A stretch of DNA of 64,000 nt from the NCBI RefSeq assembly GCF_003112515.1, contig NZ_BEVZ01000001.1:62001-126000 (forward strand), in the 5' to 3' direction. Shown one piece after another: positions 9,070-19,068 of this stretch. Origin of the DNA: Streptomyces fragilis (lineage in GTDB: Bacteria > Actinomycetota > Actinomycetes > Streptomycetales > Streptomycetaceae). Every line of letters begins with the position of its first letter. Position 1 is the stretch's first letter. The position numbers were made by a program, and so were the translations under genes. Below the pieces are notes generated by a model. That model was given only the letters and a program-made list of their open reading frames with translations. It was not told the origin of the DNA and did not search any database.

Positions 9070-10479
9070 TCAGGCCTTGGCCTTCTCCTCGGTCTTGCCG
9101 GCGGCGACGGCGCTCGGCGCCGGGGCGGCCACGGCGGCGGCCGGGGCCGGCTTGGCGGCCTCGTAGAACTCCTCGCGCGGGTGCTCCATGGCACCCAGCG
9201 AGACGACCTCGCGCTTGGTCAGCGCACCGAGGGTCCAGTCCGCGAGGACACGGATCTTGCGGTTGAAGGTCGGCATGGCCATGCCGTGGTAGCCACGGTG
9301 CATGTACCAGGCGAGACGGCCCTTGAGCTTGATCTTCATCTTGCCCATGACGATCATCGCCACGCCCTTGTGGAGGCCGAGGCCCGCCACGGCGCCCTTG
9401 TTGGCGTGCTTGTAGTCCTTCTGCGGGAAACCGCGCATCGCCGAGAGGACGTTGTCGCCGAGGACCTTGGCCTGACGCAGCGCGTGCTGCGCGTTGGGCG
9501 GGCACCAGGCGTTCGGGTTGCCGGCCGCACGGCCGACCAGGTCCGGAACCTGGGCGTTGTCGCCCGCGGCCCAGACGTAGTCGGTGCCCTGGACCTGGAG
9601 GGTCGGTGCGCAGTCGACGTGACCGCGCGGGCCGAGCGCGATGCCGTAGCGGGACAGCACCGGGTTGGGCTTGACGCCGGCGGTCCACACGATGGTGCCC
9701 GCCTCGACCTCGAGGCCGTTCTTCAGGACGACGTGGCCGTCGACGCAGGAGTCCATGGAGGTGGACAGGTGCACCTCGACGCCGCGCGACTCCAGGTGCT
9801 GCTTGCCGTACTGGCCGAGCTTCGGGCCGACCTCGGGGAGGATCTTGTCCGCGGCGTCGACCAGGATGAAGCGCATGTCCTCGCGGGACACGTTCTTGTA
9901 GTACTTGGCCGCGTCGCGGGCCATGTCCTCGACCTCGCCGATCGTCTCGGCGCCGGCGAAGCCGCCGCCGATGAAGACGAAGGTGAGCGCCTTGCGGCGG
10001 ATCTCCTCGTCGGTCGTCGAGTCGGCCTTGTCCAGCTGGGCCAGGACGTGGTTGCGCAGGCCGATGGCCTCCTCCACGCCCTTCATGCCGATGCCCTGCT
10101 CGGCCAGACCCGGGATCGGGAAGGTCCGCGAGACCGCGCCCAGCGCGACCACGAGGTAGTCGAAGGGGAGCTCGTAGGACTCGCCGACGAGCGGGGCGAC
10201 CGTGGCGACCTTGCGGTCCTGGTCGATGGTGGTGACGCGACCGGTCAGCACCTCGGCCTTGCGCAGCACGCGTCGCAGCGGGACGACGACGTGGCGCGGC
10301 GAGATGTTGCCGCCGGCGGCTTCGGGGAGGAAGGGCTGGTAGGTCATGTACGAGCGCGGGTCGACGACCGTGACGGTCGCCTCGCCGAAGCGCATCTTCT
10401 TCAGAATGCGTCGTGCCGCGTACAGGCCTACGTACCCACCGCCTACAACGAGGATCCTGGGACGCTCCGTGGTGCTCAT
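9070..10479 (-). CDS. ndh: Type II NADH dehydrogenase (NDH-2)
   Basis: The 469-residue flavoprotein passes electrons from NADH to menaquinone without proton pumping. It has two Rossmann motifs: FAD-binding ILVVGGGYVGLYAAR at the N-terminus and NADH-binding FVFIGGGFAGAETIGE near residue 165. The second FAD contact is YVWAAGDNAQ, and the C-terminal region (about 370-440, amphipathic, basic) fits the membrane-associated end of the family. An Ala/Pro tail ends the protein. I prefer the ATG at 10479 (MSTTERPRIL), the family start, over the ATG at 10500. It is monocistronic, with a possible Rex-type redox operator just upstream. Confidence 0.93.
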   Translation of the reverse strand: MSTTERPRILVVGGGYVGLYAARRILKKMRFGEATVTVVDPRSYMTYQPFLPEAAGGNISPRHVVVPLRRVLRKAEVLTGRVTTIDQDRKVATVAPLVGESYELPFDYLVVALGAVSRTFPIPGLAEQGIGMKGVEEAIGLRNHVLAQLDKADSTTDEEIRRKALTFVFIGGGFAGAETIGEVEDMARDAAKYYKNVSREDMRFILVDAADKILPEVGPKLGQYGKQHLESRGVEVHLSTSMDSCVDGHVVLKNGLEVEAGTIVWTAGVKPNPVLSRYGIALGPRGHVDCAPTLQVQGTDYVWAAGDNAQVPDLVGRAAGNPNAWCPPNAQHALRQAKVLGDNVLSAMRGFPQKDYKHANKGAVAGLGLHKGVAMIVMGKMKIKLKGRLAWYMHRGYHGMAMPTFNRKIRVLADWTLGALTKREVVSLGAMEHPREEFYEAAKPAPAAAVAAPAPSAVAAGKTEEKAKA

Positions 10480-10512
10480 GGCATCGAGTATCCACCTCAT
10501 CAGGGGGTGACC

Positions 10513-10532
10513 TTCGTGCGCCCCTTCACAAG
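10513..10532. promoter_or_regulatory. Possible Rex redox operator of ndh
   Basis: Read on the minus strand, TTGTGAA is followed after 4 nt by a degenerate second half (CGCACGA), resembling the Rex consensus TTGTGAA-N4-TTCACAA. It lies 34 nt upstream of the preferred ndh start. Rex represses respiratory genes when NADH is low. One half is perfect and the other matches only 4 of 7 positions. Confidence 0.4.
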
Positions 10533-10884
10533 CTTCTACCGGTGCTCTGCTACACTGCGCCGCTCACGTGACCGAGATCATTGCGCGGACGGGGAACGGT
10601 GTGCACCTTCCCCTCGTTGTCCATGGCCCGTGAGCTGCTCCTTGTCCGTGTAAGGACGGTGTGAGGAACACGCGGCGACGGGGCGCGCGTCCGCGCCCGC
10701 ATCGCGGCGGACCCCTCGCACGGATGCACGGAACCGCCTCTTCCGCCCCCTGTCGACCGCTCGTCGCGCCGCTTGTCGCCCTCCAGGGGCCAATTCCTTG
10801 TGAAGAACTTCACGAAGGTTCTTCGCGGAGGGGTGGAGAAGGCCCCGGGAAGGACCCTCGCAGGTCCGAACGGCCCTGGACGCG
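10533..10884. other. Non-coding gap with overlapping inverted repeats
   Basis: No credible gene lies here. At 10800-10813 GTGAAG and CTTCAC form a short inverted repeat, directly followed by CGAAG/CTTCG (10813-10825). They sit between two minus-strand genes and could be a regulator site or RNA hairpins. The promoter of ndh must lie near 10540-10600. Confidence 0.4.
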
Positions 10885-10926
10885 CCGCGGCCCGGCGCTG
10901 CGCGGAGGCGCGCCGCCGGGCCGCGG
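10885..10926 (-). terminator. Terminator hairpin of the LAATG surface protein gene
   Basis: A perfect 13-bp GC stem (10885-10897 with 10914-10926) and 16-nt loop, 12 nt past the stop codon. Confidence 0.75.
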
Positions 10927-10938
10927 TGGGGGACCTGA

Positions 10939-12177
10939 TCAGGACCGGACTTCGGCCCTGCGGCGGCGGGAGACGACCACCGCTCCGGCGCCCAGCACCA
11001 GTGCGGAGGCGGCGGTCAGGGCCACCGGGGTCACCGTGGAGCCGGTCGCGGCGAGGCTGCCGGTGCCACCCTGCGGGGCGGCGCCCGGGGTGGCGCTCGC
11101 ACCCGGGGCCGGGCTCGCGCTCGTGGACGGGCTCGGCGAGGCGCCGTCGCCCGGCGAGGGGCTCGGGGTGCTGCCCGCGGGCAGGACGTCGATCCCGTAG
11201 TTCTTCATCGGGCCGAAGAGGCACGGGACGGAGCCCGTGACCGGGTCCGCGGCGAAGGAGGCGTGGAGGTGGCTCTTCGGGGTGTCCTCGTCGACGGTCA
11301 GCCGCATCCTGATCCTGGCCTGGCTGCCGGGCTCCAGGTCCTCGACGACCAGCTCCGGGCTCCCGGCGGGCTCCAGCTCGACCCAGCCGTCCCGGCTCTT
11401 CCACTCGACCTCGAGGTCCTCCTGGTCGGCGCCCGGGCTGTCGAGCACGACGAAGGTCAGCGGCTCGACGTCGACCGTGTGCTCGGTGCCGTTGGTGATC
11501 CGGAAGGTGAAGGGCACCCGGTCGCCGGCGACCAGCTGCTCGGGCAGACCGACCGCCTTCGACTTCAGCTCCTCGGCCTGGGTGCACTTCTTGGCGTCGG
11601 CGAGGGCCTTCTCGGCGGCCTCGGCCTTCTCCTTGGCGGCCTTCTCGGTCTGCTTCGCGAGCTCGTACGCGCGGGCCGCCTCGACCTGGGCGTCGTCGAG
11701 CGCCGTGCCGGCCGTCTTCGCCTTCTCGGCCGCCTCGACGTGGGCCTGCCGGGCGTCCTCGAGCGCGAGTTCGGCGTCGGCCAGCTCCTGTTCGGCGGCG
11801 GCCCTGCCCGCCTCGTCCGCCTCGGCCAGCGCGGTCCTCGCCGCCCCGACGCGCGTCACGGCGGCGTCGAGGGCGGCCTTGGCCTCGTCGGCGGCCTTCC
11901 TGGCCTCCTCGGCGGCGACCACCAGGGCCGGCGGGTCGCTCTTGTCGGGGTCGACGAGGGCCTCGAGCTCGCCGTACGCCTCGATCCGGGCGAGGACGGC
12001 CGCGCTGTGGGCGGCGCGCGCCTCCTCGAGGGCCTTCTCCAGCTCCTGGACGGTGGTACCGGCCTCGGCGGCCGCCGGTGCCGACGGCTCCGCGAAGGCC
12101 GGCGAGGAGGCGGACAGGGCGACCGGCGCGGTCACGGCGAGAGCGGCGGCCACTGCCAGGTAACGGCGTTTGTGCAC
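10939..12177 (-). CDS. Sortase-anchored surface protein with coiled coil
   Basis: The 412-residue precursor has a signal peptide (VHKRRYLAVAAALAVTAPVA, cleavage near AFA-EP), then a coiled coil of about 160 residues made of Ala/Glu/Lys heptads, an Ig-like beta domain (about 185-310) with three cysteines overall, a Ser/Pro-rich wall-spanning linker and a C-terminal sorting signal: LAATG, hydrophobic stretch, RRRR tail. LAxTG is the motif used by class E sortases of Streptomyces, so it should be covalently attached to peptidoglycan. GTG at 12177 has AGGAGG 6 nt upstream; longer in-frame starts have none. Its ligand is unknown. No sortase gene lies in the window. Confidence 0.85.
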   Translation of the reverse strand: MHKRRYLAVAAALAVTAPVALSASSPAFAEPSAPAAAEAGTTVQELEKALEEARAAHSAAVLARIEAYGELEALVDPDKSDPPALVVAAEEARKAADEAKAALDAAVTRVGAARTALAEADEAGRAAAEQELADAELALEDARQAHVEAAEKAKTAGTALDDAQVEAARAYELAKQTEKAAKEKAEAAEKALADAKKCTQAEELKSKAVGLPEQLVAGDRVPFTFRITNGTEHTVDVEPLTFVVLDSPGADQEDLEVEWKSRDGWVELEPAGSPELVVEDLEPGSQARIRMRLTVDEDTPKSHLHASFAADPVTGSVPCLFGPMKNYGIDVLPAGSTPSPSPGDGASPSPSTSASPAPGASATPGAAPQGGTGSLAATGSTVTPVALTAASALVLGAGAVVVSRRRRAEVRS

Positions 12178-12276
12178 GGACTGCCTCCTGGGGCGAAGTG
12201 CGCGGGTGCGGCGAGGAACGGCGGGACCACCACCAGGGCCCTCCCCGGGGCCGCCGTGCGCGGTGCGCGAGGCGAT

Positions 12277-12309
12277 GGTCAACTCGCTGGATTTTACGAG
12301 CGGTTGACC
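12277..12309. promoter_or_regulatory. GGTCAAC/GTTGACC inverted repeat upstream of the surface protein gene
   Basis: Arms 12277-12288 and 12299-12309 pair over 11 bp with one bulged base around an AT-rich centre that contains TAAAAT on the minus strand, a possible -10. It lies 100 nt upstream of the GTG start, where an operator or leader hairpin would be expected. Confidence 0.4.
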
Positions 12310-12372
12310 GTATCCGCCCTGGTCTTGCGCATGATTCCCGCCGGGCCGACAGCCCGGCGTCGGGGACAAACA

Positions 12373-12409
12373 GGTACGGACCAGGAGGGTTGCCCTCCCG
12401 GTCCGCACC
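12373..12409 (-). terminator. Terminator hairpin of the divIC-ppx unit
   Basis: A 17-bp stem with two mismatches (12373-12389 with 12393-12409) and a TTG loop, 52 nt past the ppx stop codon. Confidence 0.7.
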
Positions 12410-12460
12410 GGTTGTGTGAGTCATGTCATGCGCTGCACGGGGCCTCGCCCGAGCGGCCGC

Positions 12461-13402
12461 TCAGGCGATGCTCCAGGCGATGCCGTCGAGGATGTCGTGC
12501 TCGCTGACCACGACCTCCTCGGCGCCGATCCGCTCCATGATCGCCTGCAGCACCAGGGCGCCGGAGCCGATCACGTCGACCCGGCCGGGGTGCAGGGAGG
12601 GGATCCGCGCACGCTCGGCGTGCGTGGCGCCCAGCAGCCGCCCGGTGATCTCGCGGACCCGCTCGTAGGGGACGCGGGAGTGGTGGATGGCGGCGGAGTC
12701 GTACTCCGGCAGGTCCTGGGCGATCGCCGAGACGCTGGTGACCGAGCCGGCCAGACCGACCAGCGTCCGGGCCTCGCGCAGCGGGACGCTCTCCTCGGCG
12801 AGGTCCAGGGCGGCCTCCACGTCGGCGCGTATGGCGGCGATCCGCTCGGCCGTCGCCGGGTCCACCACCGTGCCGTCCTCGACCAGGTGGCGCTCGGTCA
12901 TCCGCACGCAGCCCACGTCCACCGAGCGCGCGGCGCGCACCCGGTCGTCGCCGACGACGAACTCGGTGGAGCCGCCGCCGATGTCCACGACCAGGAAGGG
13001 CTTGGCCAGGTCGGTGCGGCCCGCGAGTTCGCGGGTGGCGCCGGTGAAGGAGAACTCGGCCTCCTGCTCGCCGGTGATCACCTCGGGCTCGACGCCCAGG
13101 ATGCCGAGGACCCCGGCCACGAACTCGTCGCGGTTCTCGGCGTCCCGGGAGGCGGACGTGGCGACGAAGCGGATCCGCTCGGCGCCGTGCTCCTCGATGA
13201 CGGCGGCGTACTCGCGGCAGGCGGCGAAGGTGCGCTCCAGCGCCTCGGGGGCGAGCCGGCCGGTGCGGTCGACGCCCTGGCCGAGCCGCACGATCGTCAT
13301 CCGGCGGTCGAGTTCGGTCAGCTCGCCGGTCGCCGGGTCGGCGTCGGCCACCAGCAGGCGGATGGAGTTGGTTCCGCAGTCGACGGCGGCGACCCGGGTC
13401 AC
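12461..13402 (-). CDS. ppx: Ppx/GppA-family exopolyphosphatase
   Basis: The 313-residue protein is a short Ppx/GppA phosphatase of the sugar-kinase/actin ATPase fold. The phosphate-1 loop is AAVDCGTNSIRLL at the N-terminus and the second phosphate loop is VVDIGGGSTEFV; the catalytic Glu is expected in the stretch near residue 118 (GEQEAEFSF). It lacks the C-terminal HD domain of the long E. coli enzyme, as do the short actinobacterial forms. It would hydrolyse polyphosphate or (p)ppGpp precursors. GTG at 13402-13400 overlaps the stop of the DUF501 gene by 4 nt, so the two are translationally coupled. Confidence 0.88.
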   Translation of the reverse strand: MTRVAAVDCGTNSIRLLVADADPATGELTELDRRMTIVRLGQGVDRTGRLAPEALERTFAACREYAAVIEEHGAERIRFVATSASRDAENRDEFVAGVLGILGVEPEVITGEQEAEFSFTGATRELAGRTDLAKPFLVVDIGGGSTEFVVGDDRVRAARSVDVGCVRMTERHLVEDGTVVDPATAERIAAIRADVEAALDLAEESVPLREARTLVGLAGSVTSVSAIAQDLPEYDSAAIHHSRVPYERVREITGRLLGATHAERARIPSLHPGRVDVIGSGALVLQAIMERIGAEEVVVSEHDILDGIAWSIA

Positions 13403-14013
13403 TTGTCGCCCTCCTCGACCGGCTCGGCGCTGAAGTACCCCGAGCCGTCCTCCGTGGTCGCGACGTGTGCGCCCTCGCCCGCCTCGGGCGCGGCGCACGC
13501 CTGCGGCGTCACGCAGGGGCCTTTGCGCCACCACTCCGGCAGCATGGCGAGGGCCTCGTCGCCCAGCGGGTTGACGCCCGGACCGGCCACCAGGGAGTGC
13601 GCGACCAGGACGTGCAGGCACTTGACCCGGTCGGGCATGCCGCCCGCACTGGGGAAGCCCTGCAGCACCTCGATCTCGTCGCGGCGCCGGATGTAGTCCT
13701 CGTGGGCGGCGCGGTAGGAGGCGGCGAGCTCCGCATCGGAGGCGAGGCGCTCGGTCATCTCCTTCATCACGCCGTCCGCCTCCAGCGTGCCGATCGCGGA
13801 GGCGGCGCGCGGGCAGGTCAGGTAGTACGTCGTCGGGAAGGGCGTGCCGTCCGGCAGCCGCGGCGCGGTCTCCACGACGTCCGGCTGCCCGCAGGGGCAG
13901 CGGTGCGCGATGGCGCGCAGCCCGCGCGGGGGACGGCCCAGCTGGAGCTGGAACGCCTCGACGTCCGCGTCGGTGGGCTCGGTGCGCTCGGTGGGCGGCG
14001 GGGGCGTTTCCAT
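13399..14013 (-). CDS. DUF501 protein
   Basis: The 204-residue protein matches the DUF501 family, almost always found between divIC and ppx in actinobacteria. It contains HRCPCGQPDVVET and YYLTCP, a cysteine pattern that might bind metal, then a helical segment and a conserved VKCLHVLVAHSLVAGPG block. No enzymatic activity is established. The 3' end overlaps ppx by 4 nt, and the 5' end is 45 nt from divIC, so the three genes form one operon read right to left. Confidence 0.85.
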   Translation of the reverse strand: METPPPPTERTEPTDADVEAFQLQLGRPPRGLRAIAHRCPCGQPDVVETAPRLPDGTPFPTTYYLTCPRAASAIGTLEADGVMKEMTERLASDAELAASYRAAHEDYIRRRDEIEVLQGFPSAGGMPDRVKCLHVLVAHSLVAGPGVNPLGDEALAMLPEWWRKGPCVTPQACAAPEAGEGAHVATTEDGSGYFSAEPVEEGDK

Positions 14014-14058
14014 GCCTGGGGTTCTGCTCTCTCGGTCTACGGGTGGGGCGGTCGGGCG

Positions 14059-14598
14059 TCAGCGGGCGGCGTCGGCGCGGGCGGCGTCTGCGCGGGCGGC
14101 CGCGTGGGCGCCCCGGCCGGCGTCGGCCCGGTCCGCCTCGTCCGCCGTGTCGACGTCCTCCCACAGGATGTCGTACCAGGGGCGGTCCGCGGTGGGCCGT
14201 CCGGCGTCCGGCCGCCGCGCCGAGGCGGCGCCGCGCACGGTGAACCCGGTCTCCCCCGGCCGCAGCTGGTGCAGCCGCTTGCGGATCTGCTGCTCGGCGT
14301 AGGCGTCGTCCTTCCAGCGCGCCTTGAGGTCACGCAGCTCCTCCACCCGCCGGCGGGCGGCGTCGCGCTCCTCCTCCAGCTTCGCGATCTCGGCGCGCTG
14401 GGAGACGTACTGCCGGGTCGGGTAGGCCAGGGCGACGATCAGGGTGCACAGCACCAGGGCGAGCAGCGCGGCCCGGCCGGTCAGCCGGGAGCGGCGGGCC
14501 TGGCGGCGGGTCTGGGAGCGGTAGACGCGGGCGGCGGTCTGCTCACCGAGCAGCCGCAGCCGGGTGGTCGTGGAGAACCGGTCCCGGTTCTGCGCCAT
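14059..14598 (-). CDS. divIC: Septum formation initiator, DivIC/FtsB type
   Basis: The 179-residue protein has a basic cytoplasmic N-terminus (about 1-45), one membrane segment (AALLALVLCTLIVALAYP, about 44-65), an extracellular coiled coil (QRAEIAKLEEERDAARRR) and a short conserved domain (AEQQIRKRLHQLRPGE). This is the DivIC/FtsB layout; the protein joins FtsL and FtsQ in the divisome, which Streptomyces needs for sporulation septa. An acidic, Ala/Asp/Arg repeat tail follows. ATG at 14598 has GGGAGG 10 nt upstream. It sits between eno and the DUF501-ppx pair, the common actinobacterial order. Confidence 0.9.
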   Translation of the reverse strand: MAQNRDRFSTTTRLRLLGEQTAARVYRSQTRRQARRSRLTGRAALLALVLCTLIVALAYPTRQYVSQRAEIAKLEEERDAARRRVEELRDLKARWKDDAYAEQQIRKRLHQLRPGETGFTVRGAASARRPDAGRPTADRPWYDILWEDVDTADEADRADAGRGAHAAARADAARADAAR

Positions 14599-14744
14599 CT
14601 TCTCCGCGCCTCCCCGTCGGCGTGCCGTGTGCCTGCTGTGCCGCGTGACCGTCCTGGCGACCGTCCTGCGTCTTCTTCCCCGCACACGGTACGTGACGCC
14701 GGGGCGCGGCGGAGCGCGGCGGGCCGCCCCGGGAGACGGACAGG

Positions 14745-14780
14745 GGTGTGCCCCCGGAGCCGGAGCTCCGGGGGCACACC
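14745..14780 (-). terminator. Terminator hairpin of eno
   Basis: A perfect 15-bp stem (14745-14759 with 14766-14780) with a 6-nt loop, 31 nt past the eno stop codon. Confidence 0.85.
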
Positions 14781-14810
14781 GTCTGACGTCGCGGCCCGGG
14801 GGCCGGGGTG

Positions 14811-16334
<1,524 letters not shown>

Positions 16335-16386
16335 TGCCACGGGGCGGGGCCGCCGCTGAGGGCAGGGCCGCCGCCGGGGCGGGCGG

Positions 16387-17091
16387 TCAGCTCAGGTGGA
16401 GCATCTGGCCCGGGTAGATCAGCTGCGGGTTCTCGACGACACCCTTGTTCAGCTTGTACAGCTTCTTCCAGCCGCCCTTGGTGTGGTGCTTCTCGGCGAT
16501 CAGGCTGAGCGAGTCGCCCTTGCGGACCTTGTACTCGCCGTCACCCTTCAGCACCTTCTTGCCGGTGGGCGTGGTGACCTTCTCCGCCTTCTTGGGCTTC
16601 TCGGCCTTGACGGGCTGGGCGGGCTTCTCGGTCTCCGGCGCGGGGGCCGGGGCCGGGGCCTCCTGCTGCGGGGCCTGCTCCTGGGCGGGGGCCTCGGCGG
16701 CACCGCCGCCCTGGTACGGAGCGCTGGACAGGCCGACGCCGCAGTGCGGCCAGGCGCCCGGGCCCTGCTCGGCGAGGACCTTCTCGGCTATCTCGATCTG
16801 CTGGGCCTTGGTGGCCTGGTTGGCCTGGGCGGCGTACTGGGTGCCGCCGAAGCCGGCCCAGGTCTGGTTGGTGAACTGCAGACCGCCGTAGAAACCGTTG
16901 CCGGTGTTGATGGACCAGTCACCGCCCGACTCGCACTGGGCGACGGCGTCCCACTCGGACTCGGTGGCGGCGGAGGCGGTGCCCGCGGTGATCAGCGGGG
17001 CGGCCACGACGGCGCCGGCGAGACCGGCGACGGCGAAGGCGCGCTTGGCCTTGGAGGGGCGACGGTGCTTGCCCTGGCAGGAAAACGACAT
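16387..17091 (-). CDS. rpfA: Resuscitation-promoting factor RpfA (secreted muralytic enzyme)
   Basis: The 234-residue precursor has a signal peptide (about 1-41, cleavage at ASA-AT), a transglycosylase-like Rpf domain (about 42-115; catalytic Glu in WDAVAQCESGGDW, then GFYGGLQF), an Ala/Pro/Glu/Gln/Lys linker and a C-terminal LysM domain (about 183-234, YKVRKGDSLSLIAEKH). It cleaves peptidoglycan and in Streptomyces promotes spore germination. A c-di-AMP riboswitch lies in the 5' leader, tying expression to cell-wall and osmotic state. It is separated from the neighbouring rpfC by that leader, so the two are independent units. The name follows my memory of the S. coelicolor pair. Confidence 0.93.
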   Translation of the reverse strand: MSFSCQGKHRRPSKAKRAFAVAGLAGAVVAAPLITAGTASAATESEWDAVAQCESGGDWSINTGNGFYGGLQFTNQTWAGFGGTQYAAQANQATKAQQIEIAEKVLAEQGPGAWPHCGVGLSSAPYQGGGAAEAPAQEQAPQQEAPAPAPAPETEKPAQPVKAEKPKKAEKVTTPTGKKVLKGDGEYKVRKGDSLSLIAEKHHTKGGWKKLYKLNKGVVENPQLIYPGQMLHLS

Positions 17092-17110
17092 GGAGGTATC
17101 CCCTCACCGA

Positions 17111-17300
17111 CGCCTGCGAGGTGAGCTGTCGGGTTCGGGCTATGAGGGTCGCCCGGCCGCGCACCTCCCGGTGCACGGCTTCACCCCAAGCCGGTCCGGC
17201 GATCTGGCTGCCGGACCCGGCGCTTACCTGGTTCCCCCGCTCCTGCCTACGGCGCATGACGCGACGACATGTCCCGTACGGCCGTTGGCAGGATTAGGCG
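17111..17300 (-). ncRNA. ydaO-type c-di-AMP riboswitch in the rpfA leader
   Basis: Read on the minus strand, the leader carries the conserved ydaO blocks in order: CGCCTAATCCTGCC at the 5' end, GGGGGAACCAGGTAAG, TTGGGGTGAAG, GGGCGACCCTCATAGCCC, and GACAGCTCACCTCGCAGGCG at the 3' end, which closes the P1 stem with the 5' end (CGCC with GGCG). The aptamer ends 20 nt before the rpfA start codon. Between them GAGG of the ribosome site can pair with CCTC, so control could be at termination or at initiation. The upstream 17301-17505 stretch is the promoter region. Confidence 0.9.
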
Positions 17301-17505
17301 TGACGGCCGCCGGGGCCCGCTGGAGCGAGCGGTTCGACGTTAGCCACGCCCATGCCGGGATTTCAAAGACGATCAGGGCTTCTGAGACCCATCTCTCACT
17401 TCTCCGGAATCAGACATTCCAGGACGAAAGGGTGGGTAACTCCCCCGATTTTGCCCGACTTTCACCCCGCCTGATCGTCTCGTCCGCTCCTGCCGCCGGC
17501 CCCGT

Positions 17506-18738
17506 TCAGGCCGGGAGCGACAGCTTCGTGCCCGCCACCAGACGGTTCGGGTCGTCCCCGATCAGGTCCTCGTTGGCCTCGTACAGGGCGCGCCAGCCGC
17601 CCTGCACGTCCTGCGACTTGGCGATGGAGATGAGGCTCTCACCGGCCTGCACCGTGTAGGTGCCCACGGGGGCCGCGTGACGGCCCGAGGAGCCGCTCGT
17701 GGTCTCCGTGCTCTCCTCGGCGCTCGCCCCGCGGTGGCGGCCGGAGCCGGAGGAGGCGTCCGCGTCCTCCTCCGCGGCGGCGTCGTCGCCGAAGAGCGGG
17801 GTGTCGTCCCCGAACAGCGGGTCGCCCTCGCCGTCGAGCAGCGGCGCGTCCTCGTCGGACGAGCCGGTGTCGCCGGTCTCCTCCTGGCCCGTGTCGCCCT
17901 TGTCCTCGCCGTCGCCCTTGCCGGTGCCGTTGTCGCCCTGGTCGCCGGACTGGCCGCCGCCGTGCTCGCCCGTGTCGCCGCCGCCGACCTCGGGCAGGTC
18001 CGGGACGACGGGGGCGCCGGTGCCGGTGTCGACCAGGCCCAGGTCCTCACCGAGGTCCAGACCCTGGCCCTGGTCCTGGCCGGCCTCCTGACCGAGGTCG
18101 AAGGACCCGCCGTCCGCCGGTGCGTAGTCGCCGCCGGGGAAGAGGCCGTGGCCCCCGCCCCGGAGTGCACCCTGGTCGGTGTCGCCGGCCGCCCCGGCCA
18201 GGCCGCCGCCGCGCGCCTCGTCGGCCCGCCCGGCGTCGGAACCGCCGGTGCGGTCGCCGCCGGCGGATCCCCAGCCGGAGGCCGAACCGTCGAACGCGCC
18301 GGTGTCCGTCACGTCGCCGGTGCGCAGCGCGTCCACGCCGGTGTCCACCTGGGCGGCGGGGGCGTCCTCGCGCAAACCGTTCATCGCACCGCAGGCGAGC
18401 CACGGAGTGGCGCCCTGCTCGGCGAGGATGGGCTCGGCCACGGCGATCTGCTGCGAACGGCTCGCCTCGGCCGGGCTGGCGGCGTACGACAGGCCGCCGT
18501 TCTCCTTCCACTGGTCCTGGGTGAGCTGGAGACCGCCGAAGAACCCGTTACCGGTGTCGGCGCTCCAGGCACCTCCGCTCTCACACTCGGCGACCCGGTC
18601 CCAGGTCGCCCCGTCGGCCGCGCTCGCGCCGGAGGCCGCGAACAGCGGCAGGGCGAGGGCGGACCCGGTCACGCCGGCTGCGACGACGACCGCCGGCGCC
18701 TGACGGGGGCGGCGGTGACGACCGTTTCCGGAGAGCAT
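17506..18738 (-). CDS. rpfC: Resuscitation-promoting factor RpfC-like with LysM
   Basis: The 410-residue precursor has a signal peptide (about 1-41, cleavage at ASA-AD), an Rpf domain (about 42-115; catalytic Glu in WDRVAECESGGAW, then GFFGGLQL), a 230-residue disordered linker rich in Gly, Asp, Glu and Ser, and a C-terminal LysM (about 360-410, YTVQAGESLISIAKS). The acidic linker is far longer than in rpfA and probably spans the wall. ATG at 18738 has AAAGG 7 nt upstream. No riboswitch precedes this copy. The tandem with rpfA matches the pair known in S. coelicolor. Confidence 0.9.
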   Translation of the reverse strand: MLSGNGRHRRPRQAPAVVVAAGVTGSALALPLFAASGASAADGATWDRVAECESGGAWSADTGNGFFGGLQLTQDQWKENGGLSYAASPAEASRSQQIAVAEPILAEQGATPWLACGAMNGLREDAPAAQVDTGVDALRTGDVTDTGAFDGSASGWGSAGGDRTGGSDAGRADEARGGGLAGAAGDTDQGALRGGGHGLFPGGDYAPADGGSFDLGQEAGQDQGQGLDLGEDLGLVDTGTGAPVVPDLPEVGGGDTGEHGGGQSGDQGDNGTGKGDGEDKGDTGQEETGDTGSSDEDAPLLDGEGDPLFGDDTPLFGDDAAAEEDADASSGSGRHRGASAEESTETTSGSSGRHAAPVGTYTVQAGESLISIAKSQDVQGGWRALYEANEDLIGDDPNRLVAGTKLSLPA

Positions 18739-18873
18739 GCGGATGCCTTTCGTCGACTGCTGTGGGCGCGCGACCGCGCCCGGCAGGCCGCCGGGGGGTC
18801 GCCACGTCTGTGCGGGAACGTAGCCGGTGATCAACGTTCGTCACAACTCGATGTCGCGGAGAACACACGAACA

Positions 18874-19068
18874 TCACAGAACTGTCGAACTATTGCTTCC
18901 ACTTGGTCCCGTCTCGGCAGTGAACTCGACCGGAAGAGTCCGCAGGCCACGCATGATGAGCCCGCCGCGCCAGCGCAACTCCTCGGGCGCCGCTCCGAGT
19001 TGGAGGTCGGGCAGGCGAGTGAGCAAGGTCGCGAGAGCGGCGCGGCCCTCGAGGCGGGCGAGCGGGGC
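18874..19068 (-). pseudogene. 3' fragment of a cytochrome P450 gene
   Basis: Sixty-five minus-strand codons from PLARLEGRAAL to the stop match the C-terminus of the intact P450 at 21561-22808 (shared EELRWRGGLIMRG and RTLPVEF), but third positions differ throughout and about four in five residues match, so this came from a different P450. Homology stops abruptly just after where the heme-ligand loop HxCxG would be; codons upstream are unrelated. There is no start and no heme ligand, so it cannot be active. The break is about 50 nt from the stop of the serine recombinase gene and points to that element as the cause. Confidence 0.8.

Noticed and set aside
7649..10495. A single 948-residue minus-strand protein spanning LPMO and ndh
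   Set aside because: Its first two thirds are an out-of-frame reading of ndh and the terminator region; the LPMO part has its own start, signal peptide and upstream CebR box.
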